Notes under the pieces: generated by a model
Seen by the model: only the letters and a program-made list of their open reading frames with translations
What the model was told of the DNA's origin: nothing
Database searches by the model: none
Made by a program: the position numbers and the translations under genes
Shown: positions 7,294 through 16,133 of the stretch, piece by piece
Layout: each line of letters starts with the position of its first letter
Numbering within the stretch: position 1 is the stretch's first letter
Origin: JAFGMQ01 sp036733345
Lineage (GTDB): Bacteria; Desulfobacterota; DSM-4660; Desulfatiglandales; Desulfatiglandaceae
Assembly: GCA_036733345.1 (NCBI GenBank)
Contig: DAINAR010000021.1
Coordinates: 1 to 56,609, forward strand
Direction of reading: 5' to 3'
DNA length: 56,609 nt

Positions 7294-8730
7294 ATGAATC
7301 TAAGACAAAAAGTGCTGTCAGGCCTTTATTGGAGTGCCGGCCTGAGGTTTTTGGGTCAACTGATGACCTGGATCATTACGATTGTCGTAATGCGTTTGTT
7401 GTCACCTCAGGATTATGGGCTCATGGGAATGGCCGGGATCTTTATTGTATTCTTGGGAATGGTAAACGAGCTTGGCCTGGGGGCAGCACTCATCCAAAAG
7501 AGGGAGGTAAGTGATAACATGATACGGCAGATGTTTGGCTTGCTCATTTTAGTCAACTTTTGTCTATTTTTGCTGTGTATACTTGCTGCGCCTCTCGTTG
7601 CTTCCTTTTTCGAGGAAGAAAAGCTCGTGCCACTGATCAGGCTAATATCGGTTCAGTATATTTTTGCATCTTTTACTATAATTCCGCAGTCAATACTGGA
7701 CCGTGATATGCGTTTTAAGGAAAAATCAATAGTTGAATTAATCTCAGCAATTGCGGGAAGCCTTGCAACCCTGTTGTGTGCCTTGAATGGTTTTGGGGTG
7801 TGGTCTCTGGTCTGGGGTAGTCTTGCCTTAATCTTTTACAGAACAATCGGTTTTAATGTTATCCAGCCATCTTTGAGGTTACCTAAATTCTCCTTTAAAG
7901 GTATGAGGAATATTATTTCTTTTGGAGGATATGTGACTATTACCCGTATACTGTGGACGCTATACAGCCAGGCTGATGTCATTATTGTCGGCAAGCTTCT
8001 TGGAAAACATCTACTCGGTTTCTATTCCGTGGCGCTAACCCTGGCTTCATTGCCCATGCAAAAAGTGTCCGGTATCCTCAATCAGGTTGCCTTTCCTGCT
8101 TTTTCCACAGTTCAGACCGATATAAGTCAAGTCACATCGCATTTTCTAAAAACGTTGAGAATGATGAGTTTGATTGCCTTTCCGGTACTGTGGGGGATAT
8201 CCAGTATCGCCCCCGACCTGGTTCGTTTGATGCTGGGGGAGAAATGGTCCCTCGCCATTGTACCTCTTCAGGTCTTAAGTCTTGTGATTCCTGTGCGGAT
8301 GATGAGTAACCTGATGAGTCCAGCATTGCTTGGCCTTGGCCATGCTGATGTAAATTTTTCAAACGTTATTAGGTTGATATCAATACTACCAGTTTCGTTA
8401 TTGATTGGCTCGCATTGGGGAATTATTGGTGTAAGCATAGCATGGACTACCATTTTCCCGGTTGTATTTTTGCTGAATCTGTCCCGTATGATTAAAACAT
8501 TGGGAATTGCTCTGCGCGAGGCTCTTGCCGTAATGATCAAACCAGTATTCTCCGCGATTGTCATGTATGTTTCAGTAATTGTAATAAAGATCAGTATGCT
8601 GAGCGTTGATCCCATTATTCGTTTACCAGTGTGCGTATTTGCAGGCGCTGTAGTGTATGTCGGTATGATTTTAATTGTGAACAGAGAAGGTTATCACGAG
8701 GCAATGAATCTGATTCGTGTGCGTTCTTGA
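7294..8730 (+). CDS. Wzx-type polysaccharide flippase (MOP superfamily)
   Basis: A 478-residue protein with about twelve or more hydrophobic segments. The N-terminus LRQKVLSGLYWSAGLRFLGQ and the region RLLSPQDYGLMGMAGIF are typical of the colanic-acid WzxC-like branch of the MOP flippases, as is ADVIIVGKLLGKHLLGFYSVA near residue 230. It should move polyprenyl-linked oligosaccharide across the inner membrane. With the Wzy/WaaL-like gene at 12800 it suggests Wzy-dependent synthesis. No specific repeat unit can be inferred. Confidence 0.9.
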   Translation: MNLRQKVLSGLYWSAGLRFLGQLMTWIITIVVMRLLSPQDYGLMGMAGIFIVFLGMVNELGLGAALIQKREVSDNMIRQMFGLLILVNFCLFLLCILAAPLVASFFEEEKLVPLIRLISVQYIFASFTIIPQSILDRDMRFKEKSIVELISAIAGSLATLLCALNGFGVWSLVWGSLALIFYRTIGFNVIQPSLRLPKFSFKGMRNIISFGGYVTITRILWTLYSQADVIIVGKLLGKHLLGFYSVALTLASLPMQKVSGILNQVAFPAFSTVQTDISQVTSHFLKTLRMMSLIAFPVLWGISSIAPDLVRLMLGEKWSLAIVPLQVLSLVIPVRMMSNLMSPALLGLGHADVNFSNVIRLISILPVSLLIGSHWGIIGVSIAWTTIFPVVFLLNLSRMIKTLGIALREALAVMIKPVFSAIVMYVSVIVIKISMLSVDPIIRLPVCVFAGAVVYVGMILIVNREGYHEAMNLIRVRS

Positions 8731-8738
8731 AGAATTGG

Positions 8739-8850
8739 TAAGAATCACATATCCGGAAGTTGACAGGATACTTTAAAAATCGAATAACTCGTCCATATGG
8801 TCTTGTTGATTTTTTTACCGTGTTAGTTATTCGTATACTAAAGATTCTTA
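8739..8850 (+). other. Nested inverted repeat in the gap after the flippase gene
   Basis: TAAGAATC (8739-8746) pairs with GATTCTTA (8843-8850), and inside it CGAATAACT (8781-8789) pairs with AGTTATTCG (8825-8833). Between the two left-hand arms lies an unpaired 27-base stretch (8747-8773) with no counterpart on the right. The 266-base gap 8731-8996 has no gene. TTGACA at 8760-8765 lacks a matching -10 box. Confidence 0.5.
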
Positions 8851-8996
8851 CTTCCACATGGTAATACACAAAAAATGTGGCGTTGATATGTTATATGGCA
8901 AGCAGAATAAACATGAACGCTATAGAAACTAGGCTCCTCAATTCGTAAAAGGGGAGATAAGACAGAAAAATCAAGTGCTGATTTGAAGGAAATCTT

Positions 8997-10136
8997 ATGA
9001 TTTATATACTTTATTCTGATGATTATGAAGTTTATCTGGGAGGTAATTACCGTCAGGAGAATGAAGTTCTTATAGATACAACGGAAAGCGTTTTATCTCT
9101 CTGTAATGATGAGGGTATTCCGATAACGTTATTTTGTGATTTGCCGTGTCTGTGGCGTTATCGTGAGTTGGGACATGATGAATTCCCTGATTTGGTTGAT
9201 CTTCAGATGAAACGGGCGATTGAGCTTGGAAATGATGTCCAGATTCATATCCATCCACACTGGTTTGAGACGAAAATAGTTGTTAGTGATGAAAAAAGTA
9301 CTAAATATGAATTTGATCTATCAAAATTTCTCTTGGGTAATTGGTTTCCCGAAGGAGGTGCTGATCTTAGAAGTTTTTGCGCTGAATTATTTGAAAGGGC
9401 TAAAGTATATTTGGAAAATTTGCTCTGTCCGGTCAGGCATTCTTATCATTGTATTGCCTTTCGCGCGGGGGGGTATGGTTTGCAGCCTCATCCTGAAGAG
9501 ATTTTTGGTGCGTTAAAGGACGTTGGAATCTTAATAGATTCATCAATTGTCCCGGGAATGGTATTGAACACCAATGTAAACAGGATCGACTTCTCAATGG
9601 TGCCTAGAAAAGGAAACTATTTGATTTCACCAGAGTGTGGATTGAACAAAGATGCATCCCGTGGAATTTTCGAGATTCCCTTGCTTGCACTGAGGAAAGG
9701 CGAGGCACGTTTGCCGTTTGCCATATATTTATTTCGAAGAATTATAAGATATCCTATTAAAAGATTAGGCTTGCAAAACCCGAGTTCCACTGACCAACCA
9801 ATCGGTTATCCGATTCAGTCAAGAAATTTGCTCCCTAAAAAGAGCACCATTTATAGTCGGATCTCCGATCTTGTTGGTGCTGTAAATCTCGGCATTTTTC
9901 ATCTAGAGCTAGGACAGGACGTCAAGTTAATGGTTGATTGTACCCGGCATTACATCAATCGTTACGGTAATGATACAAGAGACCTCTATTTTTCCTTTAG
10001 CTGTCATAGTAAAGGTATTACGCCCAAAGAACTTGATGAACTGAAGATATATCACAACCACTTAACAAAACTTTACGGCCACCGATTGCAAGCTATTACT
10101 TTTCAAGACGCAGCCCATAAACTCGGATTCGTATAG
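8997..10136 (+). CDS. Polysaccharide deacetylase-like protein (NodB/WalW-like fold)
   Basis: A 379-residue protein with features of the NodB-like beta/alpha barrel: YSDDYEVYLGGN near the N-terminus (Asp pair for metal and base), ITLFCDLPCLWRY, DVQIHIHPHW with the HxHxH metal ligands near residue 83, and CIAFRAGGYGLQP, the typical RAGG strand. It resembles WalW-like enzymes found in lipopolysaccharide loci, which remove acetyl groups from N-acetyl sugars. There is a good ribosome site (GAAGGAA) before ATG 8997. The stop is only seven bases before the AAC(3)-type gene, so the two are probably translated together. Confidence 0.8.
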   Translation: MIYILYSDDYEVYLGGNYRQENEVLIDTTESVLSLCNDEGIPITLFCDLPCLWRYRELGHDEFPDLVDLQMKRAIELGNDVQIHIHPHWFETKIVVSDEKSTKYEFDLSKFLLGNWFPEGGADLRSFCAELFERAKVYLENLLCPVRHSYHCIAFRAGGYGLQPHPEEIFGALKDVGILIDSSIVPGMVLNTNVNRIDFSMVPRKGNYLISPECGLNKDASRGIFEIPLLALRKGEARLPFAIYLFRRIIRYPIKRLGLQNPSSTDQPIGYPIQSRNLLPKKSTIYSRISDLVGAVNLGIFHLELGQDVKLMVDCTRHYINRYGNDTRDLYFSFSCHSKGITPKELDELKIYHNHLTKLYGHRLQAITFQDAAHKLGFV

Positions 10137-10143
10137 AAAAAAT

Positions 10144-11094
10144 ATGAGACAACTAAAAACAAAAATCAAAGCTTTCTTACCGGGTTTTATACTGAATCGG
10201 GTGGTAACGTTTCGTGAGCAATTGATTTCTAAAAAAAAATCATTCATGCGTGCCAGGCTAAGAAAAATCCCTTTCGAAGACTTAATAAGAGATCTCAAAT
10301 CGGCAGGAATTGAGGCGGGAGACACGATTATGGTTCACTCTTCATTGTCACGTATTGGCAACGTACAAGGAGGGTCTGATACTGTTATTAAGTGCCTGAT
10401 GGAGGTCACGACAAAAGACGGGACCATCCTCATGCCGGCATATGGATCGGCGGAAGACGTTCATCGATGCAGGGAAATTGTTGATCTGAGAACTAGGAAA
10501 TCACGGACAGGGATGATTACAGAAAGATTCAGATGCTGGCCAGATGTTTACAGAAGCTCTCACCCATTTTCATCAATATGCGCTTGGGGTAAAGAAGCTC
10601 AATATATCACCGCTGACCATGCCATTGAACCTCGTATATGCCATAAAGATTCGCCAATCGCTCGGTTGGTTAAGCTTAATGGTAAAGTAGTTGGCCTCGG
10701 GGTTTCGCTTGGACCAGTTAGTTTATACCACATAATCGAAGATACGTGGGAGGATTTTCCTTTCAGAGTGTATATGGATCCTTTCCGTGTCAAATACATC
10801 GACACCGCCGGCAATACGATCATGAGAGAGGCCCTTAGGTATGATCCCACGGTTTCTTCAACTCGCATTGACCATGAAGGGGGTAAATGGATAAGAGAGA
10901 GATTCACTGCACACTTCACCCGAAAGGGTATTCTACGTTGGTTTATGTTCGGAGATGCTGAGTCATGGGTTATGGATACTCAACATCTATATTCTGAACT
11001 AAAACGACTTGCTGGGAAAGGTATAACGATGTATCTGACAAAAGATAAATGGATAACAATGAGCGGAGGAAGTGAAAGCACAGATTCATGGTAA
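10144..11094 (+). CDS. AAC(3)-family N-acyltransferase
   Basis: A 316-residue protein of the antibiotic N-acetyltransferase fold. GDTIMVHSSLSRIGNVQGG at about residues 59-77 and RSSHPFSSICAWG near residue 140, with the catalytic-region histidine, are the family hallmarks, and VVGLGVSLGPVSLYHIIED follows. The family uses acyl-CoA to acylate an amine; members inside polysaccharide loci are thought to act on amino sugars, not drugs. It directly follows a deacetylase, so removing one acyl group and adding another is plausible. Drug resistance should not be inferred from the family name. Confidence 0.88.
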   Translation: MRQLKTKIKAFLPGFILNRVVTFREQLISKKKSFMRARLRKIPFEDLIRDLKSAGIEAGDTIMVHSSLSRIGNVQGGSDTVIKCLMEVTTKDGTILMPAYGSAEDVHRCREIVDLRTRKSRTGMITERFRCWPDVYRSSHPFSSICAWGKEAQYITADHAIEPRICHKDSPIARLVKLNGKVVGLGVSLGPVSLYHIIEDTWEDFPFRVYMDPFRVKYIDTAGNTIMREALRYDPTVSSTRIDHEGGKWIRERFTAHFTRKGILRWFMFGDAESWVMDTQHLYSELKRLAGKGITMYLTKDKWITMSGGSESTDSW

Positions 11095-11146
11095 TGAATG
11101 TTAAGTGAATTTTAGGTACGACGTTCTTGGTTTTTACGAGCACGGC

Positions 11147-12301
11147 ATGGCGAATCTAGAAATAATTTTCTGGTTATGTTTTTTTTCAATTCTTTATCCC
11201 TATCTGGGGTATCCTTTTTTTTTGTTGGTTCTCTCAACTATTAGAAATAAACCAGTAAAAAAGGAAAATATCTCGCCTTTTGTAAGCCTTGTTATATCTG
11301 CGTATAATGAAGAGAAAATTATAGCTAAAAAGATTGAAAATTCTTTGCAACTGGATTACCCGGAAGATCGTCTTGAAATTGCTGTTATTTCTGATGGTTC
11401 TCTGGATACGACTAATAATATTATTACAGAATACGCAAAAAGGGATCATAGAATCCGCCCCTGCATCTCACCTGTGAATAAAGGAAAAACCAGTTGTCTT
11501 AACGATTTTGTTCCTCTTCTCAAGGGAGAAGTTATCCTGTTTACCGATGCCAATTCTTTGTTTGATGCGGGCGCGATTTATAATATCGTTCGACCATTCG
11601 CTGATCCGGTGGTTGGATTTGTGACAGGTATTACGAAATATTTTACGCTTTCAAAAGGGCAGGAAACAAAAGCGATAAATATTTATTCGAGACTTGAATT
11701 ATTAATAAAATATCTGGAAAGCAAAATCGGTTCTTGCGTGGGGGCTGACGGGGCAATCTTCGCTATCAGAAAAAATTTGTTTGTTCCGATGAATCCTCAC
11801 GATATAAATGATTTAGTGATCCCAATGAGTATCATAAAGCAGGGTTATCGGGGCATTGTGGAAAAGGATGCTTTCTGCAGAGAAAAGGCAGCAGATGAAT
11901 TGGAGGGGGAATTTAACAGGCAGGTGAGAATCACTGCACGGACATTGAGGGCTATCTTTAACCATAATTCCTTGTTGAACCCTTTTAATTATCCAGTCTT
12001 CTCTTTTGAAATATTTTCTCACAAGCTTATGAAGTTTACGACCCCTTTTTGGATTATAGTGATCTTTATTACTAATATATATCTTGCTGGCCAGGATATT
12101 TTATTCTATCAATTTGTTATGGCCCTCCAACTTTTATTTTATTTGTCTGCAGTTGCGGGGTTTTTTATAAAAAGTAATTCCAGAAAAGCAAGATTGATTA
12201 ACTTGACCAGTTCCTACTTTTTGGTAAACCTGGCATATGCAGTTGGATGGTTTAAATATTTAAGCAAAGAGACTTATACTTATTGGGTGCCAGAAAGGTA
12301 A
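11147..12301 (+). CDS. Membrane glycosyltransferase family 2
   Basis: An N-terminal membrane segment (IIFWLCFFSILYPYLGYPFF) precedes a GT-A domain with VSLVISAYNEEKIIAKKIEN, the nucleotide-binding VISDGSLDTT, EVILFTDANSLFD (a D-x-D-like site) and a possible RQVRITARTLRA acceptor motif; three C-terminal membrane segments follow. This is the layout of processive or membrane GT2 enzymes of polysaccharide synthesis. A GTG at 11105 would add 14 residues, but the membrane helix begins naturally at ATG 11147; neither start has a strong ribosome site. It probably extends the glycan on the inner-membrane face. Confidence 0.88.
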   Translation: MANLEIIFWLCFFSILYPYLGYPFFLLVLSTIRNKPVKKENISPFVSLVISAYNEEKIIAKKIENSLQLDYPEDRLEIAVISDGSLDTTNNIITEYAKRDHRIRPCISPVNKGKTSCLNDFVPLLKGEVILFTDANSLFDAGAIYNIVRPFADPVVGFVTGITKYFTLSKGQETKAINIYSRLELLIKYLESKIGSCVGADGAIFAIRKNLFVPMNPHDINDLVIPMSIIKQGYRGIVEKDAFCREKAADELEGEFNRQVRITARTLRAIFNHNSLLNPFNYPVFSFEIFSHKLMKFTTPFWIIVIFITNIYLAGQDILFYQFVMALQLLFYLSAVAGFFIKSNSRKARLINLTSSYFLVNLAYAVGWFKYLSKETYTYWVPER

Positions 12302-12332
12302 TAGTGAAGGGTTCACGGTTCCAAAACAACAC

Positions 12333-12763
12333 AACCGCCCGCTGTGCTCAAGACGGGAAGTACGCTAAGAAAGACATTATGACTGCCGGGTGGCGGCGCT
12401 CACAATTGGCTTGCACCCCTGCGGGGCAAACAAAACAAATGCGACACAATAAAACGAATGGTGAATAATCTGGAGGAGTAGCAAACTATTTTATCCCGGC
12501 CATCGGGACGGGGCATGTTACTTTTTCTGATCGTCCGTTCCGATCAGGAAAAACAAAAGACCCTTTGCGTCTTTGCGACTTCGCGGTTCAAATGCAACCT
12601 AACCGCCCGCTGCGCTCAAGACGGGAAGTACGCTAAGAAAGACATTATGACCGCCGGGTGGCGGCGCTCACAATTGACTTGTACCCCTGCGGGGCAAAAA
12701 AAATAAATGCGACACATCGAAAAAACAAAAAACCCTTTGCGTCTTTGCGACTTAGCGGTTCAA
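12333..12763 (+). repeat. Alternating repeat pairs: 115-base unit A (x2) and 43-base unit B (x2)
   Basis: Unit A occurs at 12333-12447 and 12601-12715, equal in length and nearly identical (beginning AACCGCCCGCTG, ending ATGCGACAC). Unit B occurs at 12549-12591 and 12721-12763 (core CCCTTTGCGTCTTTGCGACTT). The order is A-B-A-B. The 498-base gap 12302-12799 holds nothing else recognisable; short reading frames across unit A share a translation only because the DNA is duplicated. Similar CTTTGCGTCTTTGCG strings are dispersed in environmental bacterial genomes. Confidence 0.9.
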
Positions 12764-12799
12764 GTTTAAGGACTAAAAGAGTGGATAGAGCAAAATAAG

Positions 12800-14059
12800 A
12801 TGAAAAGAAAACAGTCCGGAGTTGACTACAATCTATACACACCGAGAATTACAGTCCCGATTGCCCTTCTTTTGGTTTTTGTTATCTGCACATTTTTCCC
12901 AAAAATATACAGTTTTTTACCGATACTGGGAAAAATCAGGATAGTTTTGCTGGCTGGCATTGGGCTTTTGCTGACGTTTATGGCAACCAATAAAAATTAT
13001 CATAATCCTACCGCTCATAAGAATCCCATCTGTAAGGCATGGGTTGCCTTCTTGCTTGTAATGCTTCTGGGGGTATTGTACTCTCCTGACAGGGGGTTGA
13101 CTCAGAATACCTTCATAGCAGCCGCCAAAATTTTCCTGATATTTTTCATCATGATTAAAATTGCAGACAATTACCGTCGGCTGGATGTAATCCTTGCAAT
13201 GTTTGGAGCCTGTGGAGTCGGAATGGGGTTGTTCGCAACAATAGGAAGGCAGGTTATCGGAGAATACCGGAGTATAGCTTTGGAAACAGGACTTTTTGGA
13301 GATCCTAATGATCTTGGCCTGTTACTCAACAGCACACTTCCGTTTGTGCTTTTTTTTTATTTGACCGGAAGATACAAACGGATTGCTCTAATCGGTATGG
13401 TCATTATTGTCATCGCTATTATCAGCACTTTTTCAAGAGGGGCTTTTTTGGGACTATGCGTTATGGGGCTTGCTTTTAGTGTGATGGTTGGAAGGATGAT
13501 GAAACGGTATATATTACTGGCCGTACTGGCATTTGTCTTGATCTTTGTGTTCGCCCCTGAGAGTCATATGGAACGGATGGCTACGATAGTCAACTGGGAA
13601 ACAAGTAAATACGGCATGACTCAAAGGAGAATAGATGCGTGGAAAATTGGTTTTATGGAAGGTCTCAAAAATCCTATATTAGGGAATGGCGCAGGTACAA
13701 GTGTTTATACGATGGGAAGAATGTCGCGAGATTGGCATGTGATGCATAATTCACCGCTCCAGGTTTTCATGGAAATGGGGCTGATTGGTTTGTTCATTTA
13801 CGGTCTTTTGTTTTATTTTCCCTACCGATTTTATAAGTACATTACTAAAAGAAAAGATGAATTTTCGAGCGAGGAATTGCTCAGGTTCAAAACCACGTTG
13901 CTGGCATTGATCGGTTTCGGCGTCACATCTTTTTTCCTTCCGCAAGGGTATTCTCCAATTTTGTTCATGCTATCAGGATTCCTGGTCATTGAAAGTGAGC
14001 TGATGATAGGAAGATTAGACAGGGAGCATAATCAACTTTCACCCCAGCATGCCAGTTGA
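12800..14059 (+). CDS. O-antigen ligase/polymerase-like membrane protein (Wzy_C type)
   Basis: A 419-residue protein with about ten to twelve membrane segments. GDPNDLGLLLNSTLPF, FSRGAFLGLCVMGL and the periplasmic loop MSRDWHVMHNSPLQVFMEMGLIGL near residue 315 match the Wzy_C/WaaL family, in which the H-x-S/N-x-x-L pattern is conserved. Such proteins join undecaprenyl-linked repeats to each other (polymerase) or to an acceptor (ligase). Which one applies here cannot be settled. It ends with an 11-base overlap with the next gene, pointing to coupling. Confidence 0.88.
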   Translation: MKRKQSGVDYNLYTPRITVPIALLLVFVICTFFPKIYSFLPILGKIRIVLLAGIGLLLTFMATNKNYHNPTAHKNPICKAWVAFLLVMLLGVLYSPDRGLTQNTFIAAAKIFLIFFIMIKIADNYRRLDVILAMFGACGVGMGLFATIGRQVIGEYRSIALETGLFGDPNDLGLLLNSTLPFVLFFYLTGRYKRIALIGMVIIVIAIISTFSRGAFLGLCVMGLAFSVMVGRMMKRYILLAVLAFVLIFVFAPESHMERMATIVNWETSKYGMTQRRIDAWKIGFMEGLKNPILGNGAGTSVYTMGRMSRDWHVMHNSPLQVFMEMGLIGLFIYGLLFYFPYRFYKYITKRKDEFSSEELLRFKTTLLALIGFGVTSFFLPQGYSPILFMLSGFLVIESELMIGRLDREHNQLSPQHAS

Positions 14060-16133
14060 TAACGCCAAAAAATATAGTTTTGACAACCAGCTGGTCATTT
14101 TTCCTGGACTTGCGGCGGTATTGGGTTTTTTTGTCGTATGCTCGGCCATTACTGTCAGCATTATTAAAGCCCTCACCCTGACGATTCTGTTGCTGGGTTT
14201 TTCATTGTGGGGTCACATCCTTCTCTACCCCATCACATATCAGAAAGGCTATGTTGTTTCGGGATTTATCTGGGGATCGATCAGCGGGATCGCGTTGGGA
14301 GGATTTTTAACATCTATTATTGTTTATTTGGGAGGGTGGAATATATGGATTATCGTGGTGGTGATTTTTGTCCTCCCCTGTTTTTGCCTTGCTGCTCTGG
14401 CATTGAGGAAGTCAAAAGGAGGTAACGGAAGAATCAACGAGGAAATTGACCTTGATATTCTGTTGTTGTCAATCCTTGTTATCATCCTTTTTTTCTATTT
14501 CCCAATGAAAAATGCGGGTACAGTCAGGGAGGGATTCTTGGTATACCCCTGGCTGTTCGGCCATGATTTTTTGGCACGGGTTGTCCATATCGTGAGCCTG
14601 GCTCAAGGTATCCCCTTGAAGAGTTTTCACTTTTCCGGAGAATCATTGAGCTATTACTGGCTTGCTTATGTCTATCCCGCTTTAATCTATAAATCAGGTT
14701 TCCCGGGGCTTGATGCACAGGTTATATTGAAAATAACATCATTCCTGTATGCTCTTTTAACCACGGCAGGTTTGGTTCTCTTTCTGAGTCAATTCGTTTC
14801 CTCAAGAGGTCAACGCCTGTTTTTGGCATTGCTTGTCTTTTGTGGTTACAGCTACAGCGGGTTATATTTCTTTCTTGCCAAATGCTATTTTTGGTTAACC
14901 GGCCAGGAAGCACTCAGCATTCTGGGTGTTAACCTGTTCGGGTTTTCGGGTTTTTCCCATACCATCTATCGGTTCTTCATGGTGCAGTTTCAAGCCACAT
15001 TGGCTGTGGGAATGATGTTGATGATTCTCACATTTTTTCGAACGCCTAATAGAAGCATTTACGATTATGGAATTATAGGGATCGTCTCCGGCCTTGTCTT
15101 CGGGGTAGACGCCACGAACGGCATTATGCTGGCATTCTATCTGGGTGTTATCGCACTCTTCCATATGTGGACTGTGAGGAAGGGTTTTTTTAAAATTGCG
15201 GGCCACTACTCTGTCGCCGCACTCGGTGTTATCGGGGTGTATGGGCTGTTGTTTTGGATGGGAATGTATTCGTTCGAGACGGGAAAAAGCGTGCTTCAGA
15301 TTGCACCAAACCTTTTTGCTCTCTCTACCTTTCCGGCTTACATGCTTCTGGAATATGGTCCCCTGTTGATTTTGGGAATGTGGGGCCTGTATCTCTTATA
15401 CAAAAACCGGGAATCAAGCGATCACTGGACGTATCCTTTTATCTTTCTTTTTGTCATAGGGATCGCGTTTATGCTGATGATCAAAAGCCCGACAGAAATG
15501 CATTTTGGGCTGCTCAAGGCGACTCGAATCGTTCCTGTTTGTTTGATAGCATTCAGTGCGTATTGTCTTCTGAAAAAATGGAATGAGAAACCGCGGTTCA
15601 GGTGGATCGCAGTCCTGTTGCTACTGTTGGCTGTTCCCTCTTTTTTCGTAGATGCTCATTTGGCATCCGATGTAAATAATCCGTCCACTTATGTTAAAAT
15701 AGAAGATCTTGAAGCCGCTAAATGGATTCGGAATAATTTACCGAAAGACGCTGTCGTGCAGGCCTATACAAATTATCCGGGGCCTTCTGAATTTCCCTTT
15801 ACACCCCTATATTATTACAGTTTTATTCCTGTGTTTGCTGAACGCGAAACGGCGTTTGGTGAATGGAAGTTTTCCAGCCAGGAGCACGCCCAATCAGGAG
15901 ATGTTGGTACCCGATTCCATCAAATAAATACCTTGTTTTCGACCCGCGATATGGAGGTAGCGATGAAGATAATTCAAAAATACAATATATCGTATCTGTA
16001 TTTGGGAAGTGTCGAAAAGAATCTGTTTGGTAAGGGAATCAGCAAGTTTATGGATTCATCTTGCTTTGAAACAGTTTTTTCCAAAGGGAACGTGCACATT
16101 GTCAGGGTAACATGTCTGGGAGAGCAAACATGA
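14049..16133 (+). CDS. Large GT-C-like polytopic membrane protein
   Basis: A 694-residue protein with about fourteen hydrophobic segments and a C-terminal soluble part (DLEAAKWIRNNLPKDAVVQA, near residue 555) that resembles the periplasmic domain of GT-C or DUF2298-type glycosyltransferases. The first loop contains WLFGHDFLARVVHIV and SGESLSYYWLAYVYP, where GT-C enzymes place acidic catalytic residues. GT-C enzymes use polyprenyl-phosphate sugars; the next two genes (a DPMS-like GT2 and GtrA) would supply exactly such a donor. The family is inferred from topology; the substrate is unknown. Confidence 0.65.
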   Translation: MPVDNAKKYSFDNQLVIFPGLAAVLGFFVVCSAITVSIIKALTLTILLLGFSLWGHILLYPITYQKGYVVSGFIWGSISGIALGGFLTSIIVYLGGWNIWIIVVVIFVLPCFCLAALALRKSKGGNGRINEEIDLDILLLSILVIILFFYFPMKNAGTVREGFLVYPWLFGHDFLARVVHIVSLAQGIPLKSFHFSGESLSYYWLAYVYPALIYKSGFPGLDAQVILKITSFLYALLTTAGLVLFLSQFVSSRGQRLFLALLVFCGYSYSGLYFFLAKCYFWLTGQEALSILGVNLFGFSGFSHTIYRFFMVQFQATLAVGMMLMILTFFRTPNRSIYDYGIIGIVSGLVFGVDATNGIMLAFYLGVIALFHMWTVRKGFFKIAGHYSVAALGVIGVYGLLFWMGMYSFETGKSVLQIAPNLFALSTFPAYMLLEYGPLLILGMWGLYLLYKNRESSDHWTYPFIFLFVIGIAFMLMIKSPTEMHFGLLKATRIVPVCLIAFSAYCLLKKWNEKPRFRWIAVLLLLLAVPSFFVDAHLASDVNNPSTYVKIEDLEAAKWIRNNLPKDAVVQAYTNYPGPSEFPFTPLYYYSFIPVFAERETAFGEWKFSSQEHAQSGDVGTRFHQINTLFSTRDMEVAMKIIQKYNISYLYLGSVEKNLFGKGISKFMDSSCFETVFSKGNVHIVRVTCLGEQT

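Noticed and set aside
8760..8765. TTGACA box after the flippase gene
   Set aside because: No -10 box at 16-18 bases; it lies inside the inverted repeat.
10144..11094. Aminoglycoside resistance gene
   Set aside because: The fold is AAC(3)-type, but the gene sits in a polysaccharide cluster beside a deacetylase; a drug target is not supported.
12283..12706. Two short + strand reading frames with nearly the same translated sequence
   Set aside because: They lie in the duplicated unit A; the likeness is due to the DNA repeat, and no ribosome site or known family supports them.
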